Assembly (NCBI RefSeq): GCF_014648895.1 | Contig: NZ_BMRZ01000007.1 | Span: forward strand, 124,001 to 188,000 | Length of the DNA stretch: 64,000 nt | Reading direction: 5' to 3' | Source of the DNA: Streptomyces tanashiensis | Lineage (GTDB): Bacteria > Actinomycetota > Actinomycetes > Streptomycetales > Streptomycetaceae | Part shown: one piece after another, positions 39,767 through 46,983 of the stretch | Numbering within the stretch: position 1 is the stretch's first letter | How the letters are laid out: each line of letters starts with the position of its first letter | Translations under genes and position numbers: made by a program | The notes under the pieces: generated by a model | Database searches by the model: none | What the model was told of the DNA's origin: nothing | Seen by the model: only the letters and a program-made list of their open reading frames with translations

Positions 39767-41018
39767 TCGGGGCGAGGTCCGTTCCGGCGCCGCGGCGGCG
39801 CACGGCCACCAGGTCGGTGCGGGCCTCGTCGGCGGTGCGCGCCGGGGAGGACGCGGGCGCCGCCGGCGCCGCGTGACCGCCGCAGGGGCCGCAGCCGCCG
39901 CCCTCCTCCGCGTGCGCACCGCAGCCGCCGCCCTCCGCGGAGGCCTCGGAACCGCAGCCCGCCGAGGCCTTCGAGCCGCAGCCGCCCGTGGCACCCGCCG
40001 CCGCGAGCGCGTCCGCGCGGTGCTTCGGCAGCGTGGTCGTGCCCGCGCCCTCCACCTCGAAGCCCGCGTCCGCGATCATGTCCAGGTCGGCCTGGCCTGC
40101 CTGGCCCTCGCTGGTCAGGTAGTCGCCGAGGAAGATCGAGTTCGCGATGTTCAGCGCGAGCGGCTGCATCGAGCGCAGGTGCACCTCGCGGCCACCCGCG
40201 ATCCGCACCTCGACGTCGGGGCAGACGAACCGGACCATCGCGAGGATCCGCAGGCAGCGCTGCGGGGTGAGGTTCCACTCCTTGGCCAGCGGGGTGCCCT
40301 CGAAGGGGATCAGGAAGTTGACCGGCACGGAGTCGGAGTCGAGCTCGCGCAGCGCGTACACGACGTCGACCAGGTCCTCGTCGGTCTCGCCCATGCCCGC
40401 GATCAGACCCGAGCAGGCCGACAGGCCGGCCGCGTGCGCCTTCTGCACGGTGTCCACGCGGTCCGCGTACGTGTGGGTCTTGGTGATGCCCTCGTACGTC
40501 GCCTCGGACGTGTTCAGGTTGTGGTTGTACGCGTCGGCGCCGGCCTCCCGCAGCCGCTCCGCCTGGCCGTCCGAGAGCAGACCGAGACAGGCGCACACCT
40601 CGACGCCCTCGTTCTGCTCCTTGATCGCCTCGATCGTCTTCCCGACGCGCTCCACGTCCCGGTCCGTCGGACCGCGGCCGCTGGCCACCAGGCAGACCCG
40701 CTTCGCCCCGCCCGCGACACCGGCCGCGGCGGCCTGGGAGGCCTCGTCAGGCTTCAGCCACGTGTACTTCAGGATCTCGGCCTTCGAGCCGAGCCGCTGC
40801 GAGCAGTACGAGCAGTCCTCGGGACAGAGACCGGACTTCAGGTTGACCAGGTAGTTGAGCTTCACCCGGCGCCCGAACCACTGACGGCGCACCTTCCCGG
40901 CCGCCGCCACCACATCGAGCAGTTCGTCGTCGGAGGTCGCCAGGACGGCGAGCGCTTCTTCACGGGTCGGCAGCTCGCGCCGCAGCCCCTTCTCCACCAG
41001 CGTGTTCAGCAGGTCCAT
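39759..41018 (-). CDS. bioB: Biotin synthase with a cysteine/glycine-rich C-terminal tail
   Basis: A 419-residue radical-SAM enzyme that inserts sulfur into dethiobiotin. The [4Fe-4S] motif CPEDCSYC supplies Cys65, Cys69 and Cys72; NLNTSEATYEGITKTHTYADR and the [2Fe-2S] ligand region VRIAGGRE follow. The catalytic core ends near residue 340. The last 80 residues form a low-complexity tail with five cysteines in GGCG-type units. The ATG at 41018 is preceded by AGGA. It is the first gene of bioBAD and divergent from bioF. Confidence 0.94.
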   Translation of the reverse strand: MDLLNTLVEKGLRRELPTREEALAVLATSDDELLDVVAAAGKVRRQWFGRRVKLNYLVNLKSGLCPEDCSYCSQRLGSKAEILKYTWLKPDEASQAAAAGVAGGAKRVCLVASGRGPTDRDVERVGKTIEAIKEQNEGVEVCACLGLLSDGQAERLREAGADAYNHNLNTSEATYEGITKTHTYADRVDTVQKAHAAGLSACSGLIAGMGETDEDLVDVVYALRELDSDSVPVNFLIPFEGTPLAKEWNLTPQRCLRILAMVRFVCPDVEVRIAGGREVHLRSMQPLALNIANSIFLGDYLTSEGQAGQADLDMIADAGFEVEGAGTTTLPKHRADALAAAGATGGCGSKASAGCGSEASAEGGGCGAHAEEGGGCGPCGGHAAPAAPASSPARTADEARTDLVAVRRRGAGTDLAPNA

Positions 41019-41082
41019 AACCGCAGATCCTTGCCTACCGCCCGCCCCCGGGCCAAGGAGGATCCGAACAAACGCCCCCGAT

Positions 41083-41114
41083 CGAGGTGTGTGGATGACC
41101 ACATCCCGACCTCG
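41083..41114. promoter_or_regulatory. Nested inverted repeat between bioB and bioF
   Basis: Outer arms CGAGGT/ACCTCG and inner arms GGATG/CATCC around ACCA. Candidate operator for a biotin regulator on the divergent bio promoters. Confidence 0.4.
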
Positions 41115-41126
41115 GCATCCTGCGGT

Positions 41127-41132
41127 TAGGGT
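41127..41132 (+). promoter_or_regulatory. Candidate -10 box of bioF
   Basis: TAGGGT about 30 bp before the bioF ATG, which has AAAGGA as ribosome site. The start at 41162 is thus leadered. Confidence 0.4.
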
Positions 41133-41161
41133 CTGTGCGCTGCCTACAAAAGGATCGCCGC

Positions 41162-42364
41162 ATGCCACTCGACGGGGACGCACGCGCCGCGGGCGCCGAC
41201 GACGCACGGGCCGCGGGCCCGCGCCGTACCGCCTTCGACTGGACCGACGCAGAGGCGCGGCGCCGCGCCGAGGCCGGTCTCGTCCGTACGCTGCGGCCCC
41301 GGGCGGCCGAGTCGGACCTCCTGGACCTGGCGAGCAACGACTACCTCGGCCTCACCCGCCGCCCCGAGGTCACCGAGGCGGCGGCCGAGGCGGCCAGGCG
41401 CTGGGGCGCCGGCTCCACCGGCTCGCGGCTCGTCACCGGCACCACCCGGCTGCACACCCGCCTGGAGCGCGAACTCGCCGAGTTCTGCGGCTTCGAGGCG
41501 GCCCTCGTCTTCTCCTCCGGCTACACCGCCAACCTCGCCGCGCTCACCGCGCTCGGCGGCCGGGACTCCCTGATCGTCTCCGACGCCTCCAACCACGCCT
41601 CGATCGTGGACGGCTGCCGCCTCGCGCGCGCCGAGGCCGCCGTCGTCCCGCACACCGACCCCGAGGCCGTCGCCAAGACCCTGGACGCCCACCCGGGGCG
41701 CAGGGCCCTGGTCGTCAGCGACTCCGTCTTCTCCGTCGACGGCGACAAGGCCCCGCTCCGCGAGCTCGCCGAGGCCTGCCGCGCGCACGGCGCCGGGCTC
41801 GTCGTCGACGACGCCCACGGCTTCGGCGTCCTCGGCGACGGCGGTCGGGGCGCCCTGCACGAGGCAGGGCTCGCGGGCGACGAGGACGTCGTCGCCACCC
41901 TCACCCTCTCCAAGTCCCTCGGCAGCCAGGGCGGTGCCGTCCTCGGCCCGGCCCGGGTGATCGAGCACCTGGTGAACGCCGCCCGCACCTTCATCTTCGA
42001 CACCGGGCTCGCCCCGGCGGCCGCCGGCGGCGCGCTCGCGAGCCTGCGCCTGATCGCGGCCGAGCCGGGCCTCGCCGAGCGGGCCCGTACCGTCGCCACC
42101 ACCCTGCACCGGCGGCTCACGGCGGCCGGGCTCACCGCGGCCCGGCCCGACGCGGCCGTCGTCTCGGTGCACGCGCCCTCCCCGGATGCGGCGCTGCGCT
42201 GGGCGGCGGACTGCCGCGAACAGGGTCTGGCCGTCGGCTGCTTCCGTCCCCCGTCCGTGCCCGACGGCATCTCACGCCTGCGCCTCACGGCCCGGGCCGA
42301 TCTGACGCACGCGGAGATCGGTCAGGCGGTGGAGACGATCCTTCGGACCGCACCGAAGGTCTGA
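41162..42364 (+). CDS. bioF: 8-amino-7-oxononanoate synthase
   Basis: A 400-residue alpha-oxoamine synthase that condenses pimeloyl thioester with alanine. It shows LDLASNDYLGLTRRPEV, GAGSTGSRLVTGTTRLHTRLE, VVDDAHGFGVLG and the PLP lysine in ATLTLSKSLGSQGG. The N-terminal 30 residues are a variable Ala/Asp/Arg-rich extension. It is divergent from bioBAD. No bioC, bioH or bioW is in the window, so pimelate precursors must be made elsewhere. Confidence 0.94.
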   Translation: MPLDGDARAAGADDARAAGPRRTAFDWTDAEARRRAEAGLVRTLRPRAAESDLLDLASNDYLGLTRRPEVTEAAAEAARRWGAGSTGSRLVTGTTRLHTRLERELAEFCGFEAALVFSSGYTANLAALTALGGRDSLIVSDASNHASIVDGCRLARAEAAVVPHTDPEAVAKTLDAHPGRRALVVSDSVFSVDGDKAPLRELAEACRAHGAGLVVDDAHGFGVLGDGGRGALHEAGLAGDEDVVATLTLSKSLGSQGGAVLGPARVIEHLVNAARTFIFDTGLAPAAAGGALASLRLIAAEPGLAERARTVATTLHRRLTAAGLTAARPDAAVVSVHAPSPDAALRWAADCREQGLAVGCFRPPSVPDGISRLRLTARADLTHAEIGQAVETILRTAPKV

Positions 42365-42495
42365 CGGACCGTCGGGACGTCCAAGGGCGTTCACGGGCAG
42401 CAGAGTTCACCGCTTCGGGCGACAGATGGGGACATATCTTGGTGGAACGCCTGCCGGGGCGGCACCATCGGTGGGACTCTGACGCGTAGCGCGAT

Positions 42496-42513
42496 CCGGG
42501 GCCGAAGCCCCGG
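42496..42513 (+). promoter_or_regulatory. Stem-loop in the leader of the RsbW-like gene
   Basis: CCGGGGC-CGAA-GCCCCGG, a 7-bp stem closed by a CGAA loop, 22 nt before the ATG. May stabilise the 5' leader. Confidence 0.35.
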
Positions 42514-42534
42514 CGGGAAAGGGACAGCGTCGCC

Positions 42535-42972
42535 ATGGCAGACCACCAGGAAGCATCCGTCACGCTGCCGAGCGATCCCGCGTCGGTCCCCACGGCCCGG
42601 CGGTTCGTCGCGGAGGTCCTCGACGGCTGGGGCCTCGACGATGCCGGCGACCTGGCCGACGGGATCCGCCTGATGGTCTCGGAGCTGGCCACCAACGCCG
42701 TCCTGCACACCTTCGGGCAGTCGCCCACCTTCACGGTCGACGTCCGCCTGGAGCGCGAGGAGCGCCTCCGGATCGGCGTGACCGACAGCCACCCGCGCTG
42801 GCCCCGCCGGCTCCCGGCGGCGGTCCAGCAGGACAACGGCCGGGGCATGGTCATCATCCGCTCCCTGGCGGCGGAGGCCGGCGGCCGTCTCTCGGTCTCT
42901 CCGACGGAGGAGGGCGGCAAGACGGTTTGGATCACCCTCCCGTGGACCGCCGCCCCGGTCCCGACGCGCTAG
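42535..42972 (+). CDS. RsbW-like ATP-binding (anti-sigma factor type) protein
   Basis: A 145-residue HATPase_c protein: VSELATNAVLHTFGQ (N box), RIGVTDSHPRWPRRL (G1-like box) and DNGRGMVIIRSLAAE (G2 box). This is the standalone kinase form abundant in streptomycetes, thought to control sigma-B-type factors by phosphorylating anti-anti-sigma proteins. No sigma or antagonist gene is adjacent. It overlaps the convergent cytidine deaminase gene by 4 bp. Confidence 0.88.
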   Translation: MADHQEASVTLPSDPASVPTARRFVAEVLDGWGLDDAGDLADGIRLMVSELATNAVLHTFGQSPTFTVDVRLEREERLRIGVTDSHPRWPRRLPAAVQQDNGRGMVIIRSLAAEAGGRLSVSPTEEGGKTVWITLPWTAAPVPTR

Positions 42973-43412
42973 CCGGCGTGCAGCTCCTCCGAGGGCCAGG
43001 AGCCTCCGGCGAAGTGACGGGCCCAGTAGTACGGGTTGACCTCGGCCAGCGTGCGGGGCTGCCAGCGGGTCGGGTCCTCCGGGTCGGGGACGCCCACCTC
43101 GACGTCGGGGCCCCAGAGGGCGAGCCGCTCCTGGCAGATGCCGCACGGCGGCAGGACGACGAACCGGCCGTCCTCCGGGGCGCGGAAGACGCAGACGGAG
43201 GCGGTGACCCGCCGGTCGAGGGTGTAGGCCTGGCAGTAGGCGCCGGTCTCCTGGCAGAGGGTCACGCCGGCGTTGATGTTGTCCAGCGCCACGCTGGTGA
43301 GGATGCGGCCGTCGTCCAGGTAGACGGCGGCGGCTCCGCCGGGCTCGTCCGGGGGCCAGCGCTTCTCCAGCTGGGCGATGGCGGCGTCGACGAGTGCTTG
43401 GTCGAGTTTCAT
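42969..43412 (-). CDS. Cytidine deaminase-family protein
   Basis: A 147-residue zinc deaminase fold. The first metal/proton-shuttle motif reads TLCQETGAYC (Cys-x-Glu rather than His/Cys-Ala-Glu) and the second PPCGICQERL supplies two cysteines. The C-terminal RWQPRTLAEVNPYYWARHFA is longer than in classical Cdd. It may be a cytidine deaminase or a blasticidin-S-deaminase-like enzyme. The start is supported by a TAGGAT box 6 nt upstream. Confidence 0.85.
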   Translation of the reverse strand: MKLDQALVDAAIAQLEKRWPPDEPGGAAAVYLDDGRILTSVALDNINAGVTLCQETGAYCQAYTLDRRVTASVCVFRAPEDGRFVVLPPCGICQERLALWGPDVEVGVPDPEDPTRWQPRTLAEVNPYYWARHFAGGSWPSEELHAG

Positions 43413-43418
43413 CGCGGC

Positions 43419-43424
43419 ATCCTA
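43419..43424 (-). promoter_or_regulatory. -10 box for leaderless deaminase mRNA
   Basis: Minus-strand TAGGAT, 6 nt, ATG 43412. Confidence 0.5.
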
Positions 43425-43451
43425 CGGAGGGAGCTGTCGGGGCGGTACGGC

Positions 43452-43497
43452 CCGGGCGGGCGGGGTGCGGCGGCGCCACCGCACCCCGCCCGCCCGG
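43452..43497 (-). terminator. Terminator of the NlpC/P60 gene
   Basis: Perfect 19-bp stem (43452-43470 with 43479-43497) and an 8-nt loop, 18 bp past the NlpC/P60 stop. It is the strongest hairpin in the window. Confidence 0.85.
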
Positions 43498-43515
43498 TTC
43501 AGTGCCCGGCGGGCG

Positions 43516-43992
43516 TCAGCGGACGCGGCCGTAGTAGACCTTCGACGTCCAGATCCTGTCGAGCTTCACCCAGGATCCCGTCTTGGGCGAGTGCCAGATC
43601 TTGCCGCTGCCGGCGTAGATGCCCACGTGGTAGACGCTCCCGCCGGAGTGGAAGAAGACCAGGTCCCCCTTCTGTCTGCTGGACGCGGAGATGTGCCGGG
43701 TCTTGTTGTACTGCTGCTGCGCGGTGCGGGGCAGCGACTTGCCCGCCTTCTTGTACGCGTAGAGCGTCAGACCGGAGCAGTCGAACCGGGTGGGTCCCGT
43801 GCTCCCGTACCGGTACGGAGCTCCCTTCTTGGACGCGGCGACGCTCAGTGCCTTGTTCGCGTATGTGGTCGCTGCCTGGGCCTCGGGTGCCGCACCTGGT
43901 GCGAGCAGCGTGCCGCCGACGGCGGCGAGGGTGAGAGCCGAGACGGCTCCGGCCCGGGACAGCAGGGACGGGACGTGCATCTGCGCAGTCAT
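43516..43992 (-). CDS. Secreted NlpC/P60 peptidoglycan hydrolase
   Basis: A 158-residue secreted C40 endopeptidase. A signal peptide (AVSALTLAAVGGTLLAPGAAPEAQA) is followed directly by the NlpC/P60 domain with RFDCSGLTLYAY (catalytic Cys), QKGDLVFFHSGGSVYHVGIYAG (catalytic His) and a third polar residue near WHSPKTG. It cleaves peptide cross-links of the cell wall. A c-di-AMP riboswitch lies directly upstream, and the GAAGGG ribosome site is inside a small hairpin, suggesting regulated expression. Confidence 0.93.
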   Translation of the reverse strand: MTAQMHVPSLLSRAGAVSALTLAAVGGTLLAPGAAPEAQAATTYANKALSVAASKKGAPYRYGSTGPTRFDCSGLTLYAYKKAGKSLPRTAQQQYNKTRHISASSRQKGDLVFFHSGGSVYHVGIYAGSGKIWHSPKTGSWVKLDRIWTSKVYYGRVR

Positions 43993-43999
43993 GCGCAAC

Positions 44000-44115
44000 C
44001 CTTCGTCAGCCGCCTGCGAAGGATGACCTGTCGGGTTCGGGCTGGCGAAGATGCCCGGCCGCGGCTGCGGCTTCACCCCAAGGGACGGCCCCGCTGCGGA
44101 AACAGCGCGTACGTC
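44000..44115 (-). promoter_or_regulatory. ydaO-type c-di-AMP riboswitch
   Basis: On the minus strand the conserved core GGGGTGAAG (44071-44079) and CCCGAACCCGACAGGTCATCC (ending near 44023) occur in the right order and spacing. The hairpin CCTTCG...CGAAGG (44000-44022) then covers the ribosome site. The 5' boundary is approximate. This class binds cyclic di-AMP and typically shuts off cell-wall hydrolase genes in actinomycetes. Confidence 0.85.
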
Positions 44116-44517
44116 CCGTACTGCTCGGGTCCTCCACTCCTGCCGATCCACTCCTGTCGACCAGACGTCCGGGACAGCGGCAGGACTCGGCGTCCGCCCG
44201 GACCGCCCCGCCTCGGATGGCGGGGGCTTGTCGTCGACAGGGATCTTGACCCACACCCAGGGCGAAAACCGAGCTGAAACGGCGATATGTGAGGCTCCTC
44301 ACGACTGATCCATTCAGGTGGACAGGGTGCTTTCGTGATCGTCGGAGGTTTGGCCTACGAGCCCCGTACCAGCGATGGAATGTCCCATTCCGCCAGATGC
44401 GTACACCTGTTGCGCAACTCACCCCGCGCAATTGTCGACTCGTCGACTACGCCGAACGGGGGAGCGATTCTGCGTTGCGTGTCGGCCGTCCGGACCTCGA
44501 CACGACATGCCGGAATG
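44116..44517. other. Gene-free regulatory stretch upstream of the riboswitch
   Basis: I see no convincing gene in this 400 bp. The part from 44303 is lower in GC and dense in small palindromes: GGAATG-TCC-CATTCC, AGTTGCGCAACA-like GTTGCGCAAC, and GTCGAC-TC-GTCGAC. A short direct repeat AGGAGTGGA occurs twice on the minus strand around 44130-44157. The promoter of the riboswitch transcript should be here, but I could not fix its -10 and -35. Confidence 0.5.
44288..44303. promoter_or_regulatory. CRP-like site TGTGA-N6-TCACG
   Basis: TGTGAGGCTCCTCACG matches the Crp consensus TGTGA-N6-TCACA in 9 of 10 specified bases and contains the perfect repeat GTGAGG-CT-CCTCAC. Confidence 0.5.
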
Positions 44518-44823
44518 TCAACTTGCCCGCGTGCGGGGGACGGTGACGCGGTCGGTGCGGCGCTCGCCGTCCAACACCCGTAGGGCGCGGGCCAGAGTCT
44601 CCGCGTGCACCTCGCTCTCGCCCCGCATATGCATGAGCGTCAGGGCCTCGCGCAGCGCCTCCGCGCGGCTCACCAGGGCCTGAGCCGCCCGGAGTGCCCC
44701 ATAGGTATGCGTACCCCTGGATGGGTTGATCTTCCCGAGGAGGTCGACGACTTCGAGGTAGGCGTCGATCAACTCGCCCTCGGCCCGCGTCAGCGCGGGC
44801 AGCGGCGGCAGGTCGGGCACCAC
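44518..44823 (-). CDS. Small helical protein of unknown function downstream of the ClpP paralogue
   Basis: A 101-residue, mostly helical protein (LTRAEGELIDAYLEVVDLLGKINPS..., ALRAAQALVSRAEALREAL) without a recognised domain. It starts at GTG 44823 (or GTG 44820), 7-10 nt after the ClpP-like stop, so the two are almost certainly cotranscribed and perhaps coupled. Codon bias fits a real gene. It could be a partner or adaptor of the peptidase, but that is only inferred from position. Confidence 0.7.
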   Translation of the reverse strand: MVPDLPPLPALTRAEGELIDAYLEVVDLLGKINPSRGTHTYGALRAAQALVSRAEALREALTLMHMRGESEVHAETLARALRVLDGERRTDRVTVPRTRAS

Positions 44824-44830
44824 GGCCGGG

Positions 44831-45448
44831 TCACCGGGCCGCGCCGGCGTCGCGCCGGCTCGTGATCACGTGGTCGACCAGGCCGTACGCGGCGGCGGAC
44901 GGCGCGTCCAGGACGGTGAGGCGGTCGATGTCGGCGTCGACCCGCTCCCGGCTCTGCCCGGTGTACTCGGTGAGCATTCCGGCCACCAGGGCGCGCAGTC
45001 GCAGCAGTTCGCTCGCGTGGATGGCGAGATCGCTCGGCTGCCCCTGGAGGGGTTCGTCCATGACCGGCTGGCGGAGCGTGATCCGCGCTCCGGGGAGCAT
45101 CATCCGCTTGCCGGGGGCGCCGGCGGCGAGCAGGACGGCGGCGGTGGACTCGGCCTGGCCCAGGCAGGTGGTCTCCACGTCGCAGGAGAGCGTCCGCATC
45201 GTGTCGTGAATGGCCGTCATGGCGGTGATCGAGCCGCCGGGCGAGTTGATGTAGAGCGAGATGTCCTGACCCGGGGCCGCGTGGTCGAGGTGCAGGAACT
45301 GGGCGATGACGTCGTTGGCCGAGATCTCGTCGATCGGCGTGCCGAGGAAGACGATCCGGGATTCGAGGAGCTTCGCGTACGGGTCGAGGGTCCGGGTCCC
45401 GAAGCTGGTCCGCTCCGTGAACTCGGGCAGGACATGGCGGGCGTCCAT
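44831..45448 (-). CDS. ClpP-family peptidase paralogue lacking the catalytic histidine
   Basis: A 205-residue ClpP-fold protein. The handle and oxyanion loops are recognisable: LGTPIDEISANDVIAQFLHLD and INSPGGSITAMTAI. The serine is present in GQAES (Ser101), and Asp173 aligns with the catalytic Asp. The His position, normally IHQP, reads LRQP (Arg126), and LPHAR is LPGAR. Such degenerate subunits may be structural partners in mixed ClpP rings or have another role. GGAGG lies 9 nt before the ATG. It is divergent from a YefM/Phd antitoxin-like gene with shared operators. Confidence 0.88.
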   Translation of the reverse strand: MDARHVLPEFTERTSFGTRTLDPYAKLLESRIVFLGTPIDEISANDVIAQFLHLDHAAPGQDISLYINSPGGSITAMTAIHDTMRTLSCDVETTCLGQAESTAAVLLAAGAPGKRMMLPGARITLRQPVMDEPLQGQPSDLAIHASELLRLRALVAGMLTEYTGQSRERVDADIDRLTVLDAPSAAAYGLVDHVITSRRDAGAAR

Positions 45449-45466
45449 GGCTGAGCACCTCCAGCT

Positions 45467-45496
45467 GTCTGTAGAAAATGTACAGGATGTACAGAC
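45467..45496. promoter_or_regulatory. YefM-type operator: 30-bp inverted repeat with two TGTACA sites
   Basis: Outer arms GTCTGTA (45467-45473) and TACAGAC (45490-45496) enclose TGTACA at 45479-45484 and 45488-45493. TGTACA is the core recognised by E. coli YefM. It lies between the ClpP-like and antitoxin-like genes and covers the expected -35 of the latter. Confidence 0.7.
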
Positions 45497-45498
45497 CG

Positions 45499-45504
45499 TA
45501 AGAT
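45499..45504 (+). promoter_or_regulatory. -10 box for leaderless yefM-like mRNA
   Basis: TAAGAT, 7 nt, ATG 45512; directly downstream of the paired TGTACA sites. Confidence 0.55.
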
Positions 45505-45511
45505 GTGGAGC

Positions 45512-45790
45512 ATGACCTACGAGATCCCGGTGACGCAAGCGCGGGCTGAGCTCGCCGACCTCATCAACCGCGTCGTGTACGGCGGCGAACGCGTCGTCGT
45601 CACCCGCCACGGGAAGCCGCTCGTCGCCCTGGTCTCCGCCGCTGACCTGGAACAACTCGAGGCGGCGGAGAAGCCCGCCGACGAGCAGGTGGTCAGTTCG
45701 CTCTCCGGCCTCCACCCGGTCGACTCCGCTCCGGGCGAACAGCGCCGCTTCGGCATCGCCGCCCACCACCGCGAGCCCGGCACCTCCTGA
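45512..45790 (+). CDS. Phd/YefM-family antitoxin-like DNA-binding protein, no toxin adjacent
   Basis: A 92-residue protein. The N-terminal 55 residues are a typical Phd/YefM fold: YEIPVTQARAELADLINRVVYGGERVVVTRHGKPLVALVSAADLEQLE. In these proteins it dimerises and binds operator palindromes. The C-terminal tail (KPADEQ...HHREPGTS), where an antitoxin wraps its toxin, is unlike YoeB- or Doc-binding tails that I know. No toxin gene follows; a terminator comes 100 bp downstream. It may now serve as the regulator of the divergent ClpP paralogue. Confidence 0.88.
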   Translation: MTYEIPVTQARAELADLINRVVYGGERVVVTRHGKPLVALVSAADLEQLEAAEKPADEQVVSSLSGLHPVDSAPGEQRRFGIAAHHREPGTS

Positions 45791-45868
45791 CCGCCTCTCC
45801 GGTCGCCCCTCCCGGTCGCCCCCGGTCGCCCGTCCCTGTCGCCCCTCCTGACCGGCTCTCCTGACCGC
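45784..45868. repeat. Degenerate tandem CGGTCGCCCCTCC repeats
   Basis: Four or five imperfect copies of CGGTCGCCC(C/G)TCC, then two of CTCCTGACCG, between the antitoxin-like gene and the terminator. Probably slippage-derived. Confidence 0.5.
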
Positions 45869-45893
45869 CCCTCCCGGCGGACGGCGCGAAAAA

Positions 45894-45931
45894 GCCGCGT
45901 ACCCCCGTCCGCTACAGCGGGGGTACGCGGC
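45894..45931. terminator. Bidirectional terminator
   Basis: Perfect 14-bp stem GCCGCGTACCCCCG / CGGGGGTACGCGGC with a 10-nt loop, preceded by a run of A and followed by CGTTCTT, between convergent genes. Confidence 0.85.
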
Positions 45932-45950
45932 CGTTCTTCGGGTGCGGGCC

Positions 45951-46955
45951 TCAGCCCACGGGCACGGGAGCCGGCGTCGGCTCCGGCGTGGGAGCCTCCG
46001 CCCGGCGGCGCCGGGAGCCGAGCGCGGTCGCGGTCAGACCCGCCGCGGCCCAGAGGGAGAGGACGAGGAGCGGGCCGCCCGCCGCCGCGCCGTCGAAGGC
46101 GGACACCGACCGGAGGGCCGAGCCCCCGGCGCCCGGCGGCAGCCACTGGCCGAGCGCGCCCACCCCGGTGGGCAGCAGCTCCGGCGCGCTCGACATCCCC
46201 GAGAACGCGTTGCCGAGCAGGATCGTCAGGGCGGCCCCGAGCCCGAAACCGGGCTTGCCGAGCAGGGTGGCGAGCCCCGCGAAGGCCGAGCCGATCGCCA
46301 GGACCGTCAGGCCGAGGACCCCGGCCTCGGCCCACCAGGAACCGGTCAGCGCGCCGAGCCAGCTGTCGGCGAGCGCCGCGCCGACGAGACCCGCGAGCGC
46401 CGCCGCGCCCACCAGGGTCGCGACGGCCCTGGCCCCGCGCAGCCCGAGCAGCACGGTGGCGACGCCCGAGGCCGCTCCGACGAGGGCGAGGGGCAGCAGG
46501 CTCGCGCCGAGCACGGCGCCGCGCGGGTCTCCGGCCGGTGCGGCGACCACGTCCGTGACCTGGACCCGCGCCCCCGCCGGGGCCTGCGCGGTCACGGCCT
46601 CGCGCAGCAGTCCGGCCACGACGGGGCTCCCCGCCGAGGCGGTGAGGAGTTCCGTACCGCCCGGGGTGACGACCACCGCTCCGTATACATCGCGGTCCTC
46701 GATCGCGGCCCGGGCGGCGCCGCCGTCCTCGTAACGGTGGATCTCGAAGGCCCCCTCGTGCCGTCCGAGCTCCCGCTCCACCGCGTCGGCCACGGTGGCG
46801 GGCCCGGCCACGCCGATCGGCAGGTCGCGGGGCGCGATCCGCGCGGCGGGCCAGGCGAAGACCCAGAGGGCGAGGGCGGCGACGGCCGGTATCAGGACGA
46901 GCACCGCGAGGGTTCTGCGCCCCGCGGCGGCCGAGGGGGCGGTGGCGGCGGGCAT
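45951..46955 (-). CDS. Polytopic membrane protein, YhgE/ABC-2-permease-like
   Basis: A 334-residue protein. One N-terminal helix (LAVLVLIPAVAALALWVFAW) is followed by an extracytoplasmic domain (residues 45-150) with DLPIGVAGPATVADAVERELGRHEGAFEIHRY. Then come five to six helices and a Pro-rich tail. This layout fits the YhgE/Pip and DUF3533 group related to ABC-2 permeases. It is divergent from a TetR regulator and presumably repressed by it, as in many efflux systems. Exported substrate is unknown, and no ATPase gene is adjacent. Confidence 0.7.
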   Translation of the reverse strand: MPAATAPSAAAGRRTLAVLVLIPAVAALALWVFAWPAARIAPRDLPIGVAGPATVADAVERELGRHEGAFEIHRYEDGGAARAAIEDRDVYGAVVVTPGGTELLTASAGSPVVAGLLREAVTAQAPAGARVQVTDVVAAPAGDPRGAVLGASLLPLALVGAASGVATVLLGLRGARAVATLVGAAALAGLVGAALADSWLGALTGSWWAEAGVLGLTVLAIGSAFAGLATLLGKPGFGLGAALTILLGNAFSGMSSAPELLPTGVGALGQWLPPGAGGSALRSVSAFDGAAAGGPLLVLSLWAAAGLTATALGSRRRRAEAPTPEPTPAPVPVG

Positions 46956-46983
46956 GACGGCCTCGATTCAAAGAGAAGGAGCG

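Noticed and set aside
44289..44583. Short plus-strand frames of 82-102 codons in the region upstream of the riboswitch
   Set aside because: No start signals, mixed composition, partly antisense to the 101-aa gene; better explained as regulatory DNA.
45512..45790. Calling a complete toxin-antitoxin module
   Set aside because: No toxin-like ORF lies within 150 bp downstream or in the divergent operon; the 101-aa protein after the ClpP paralogue shows no toxin motif.
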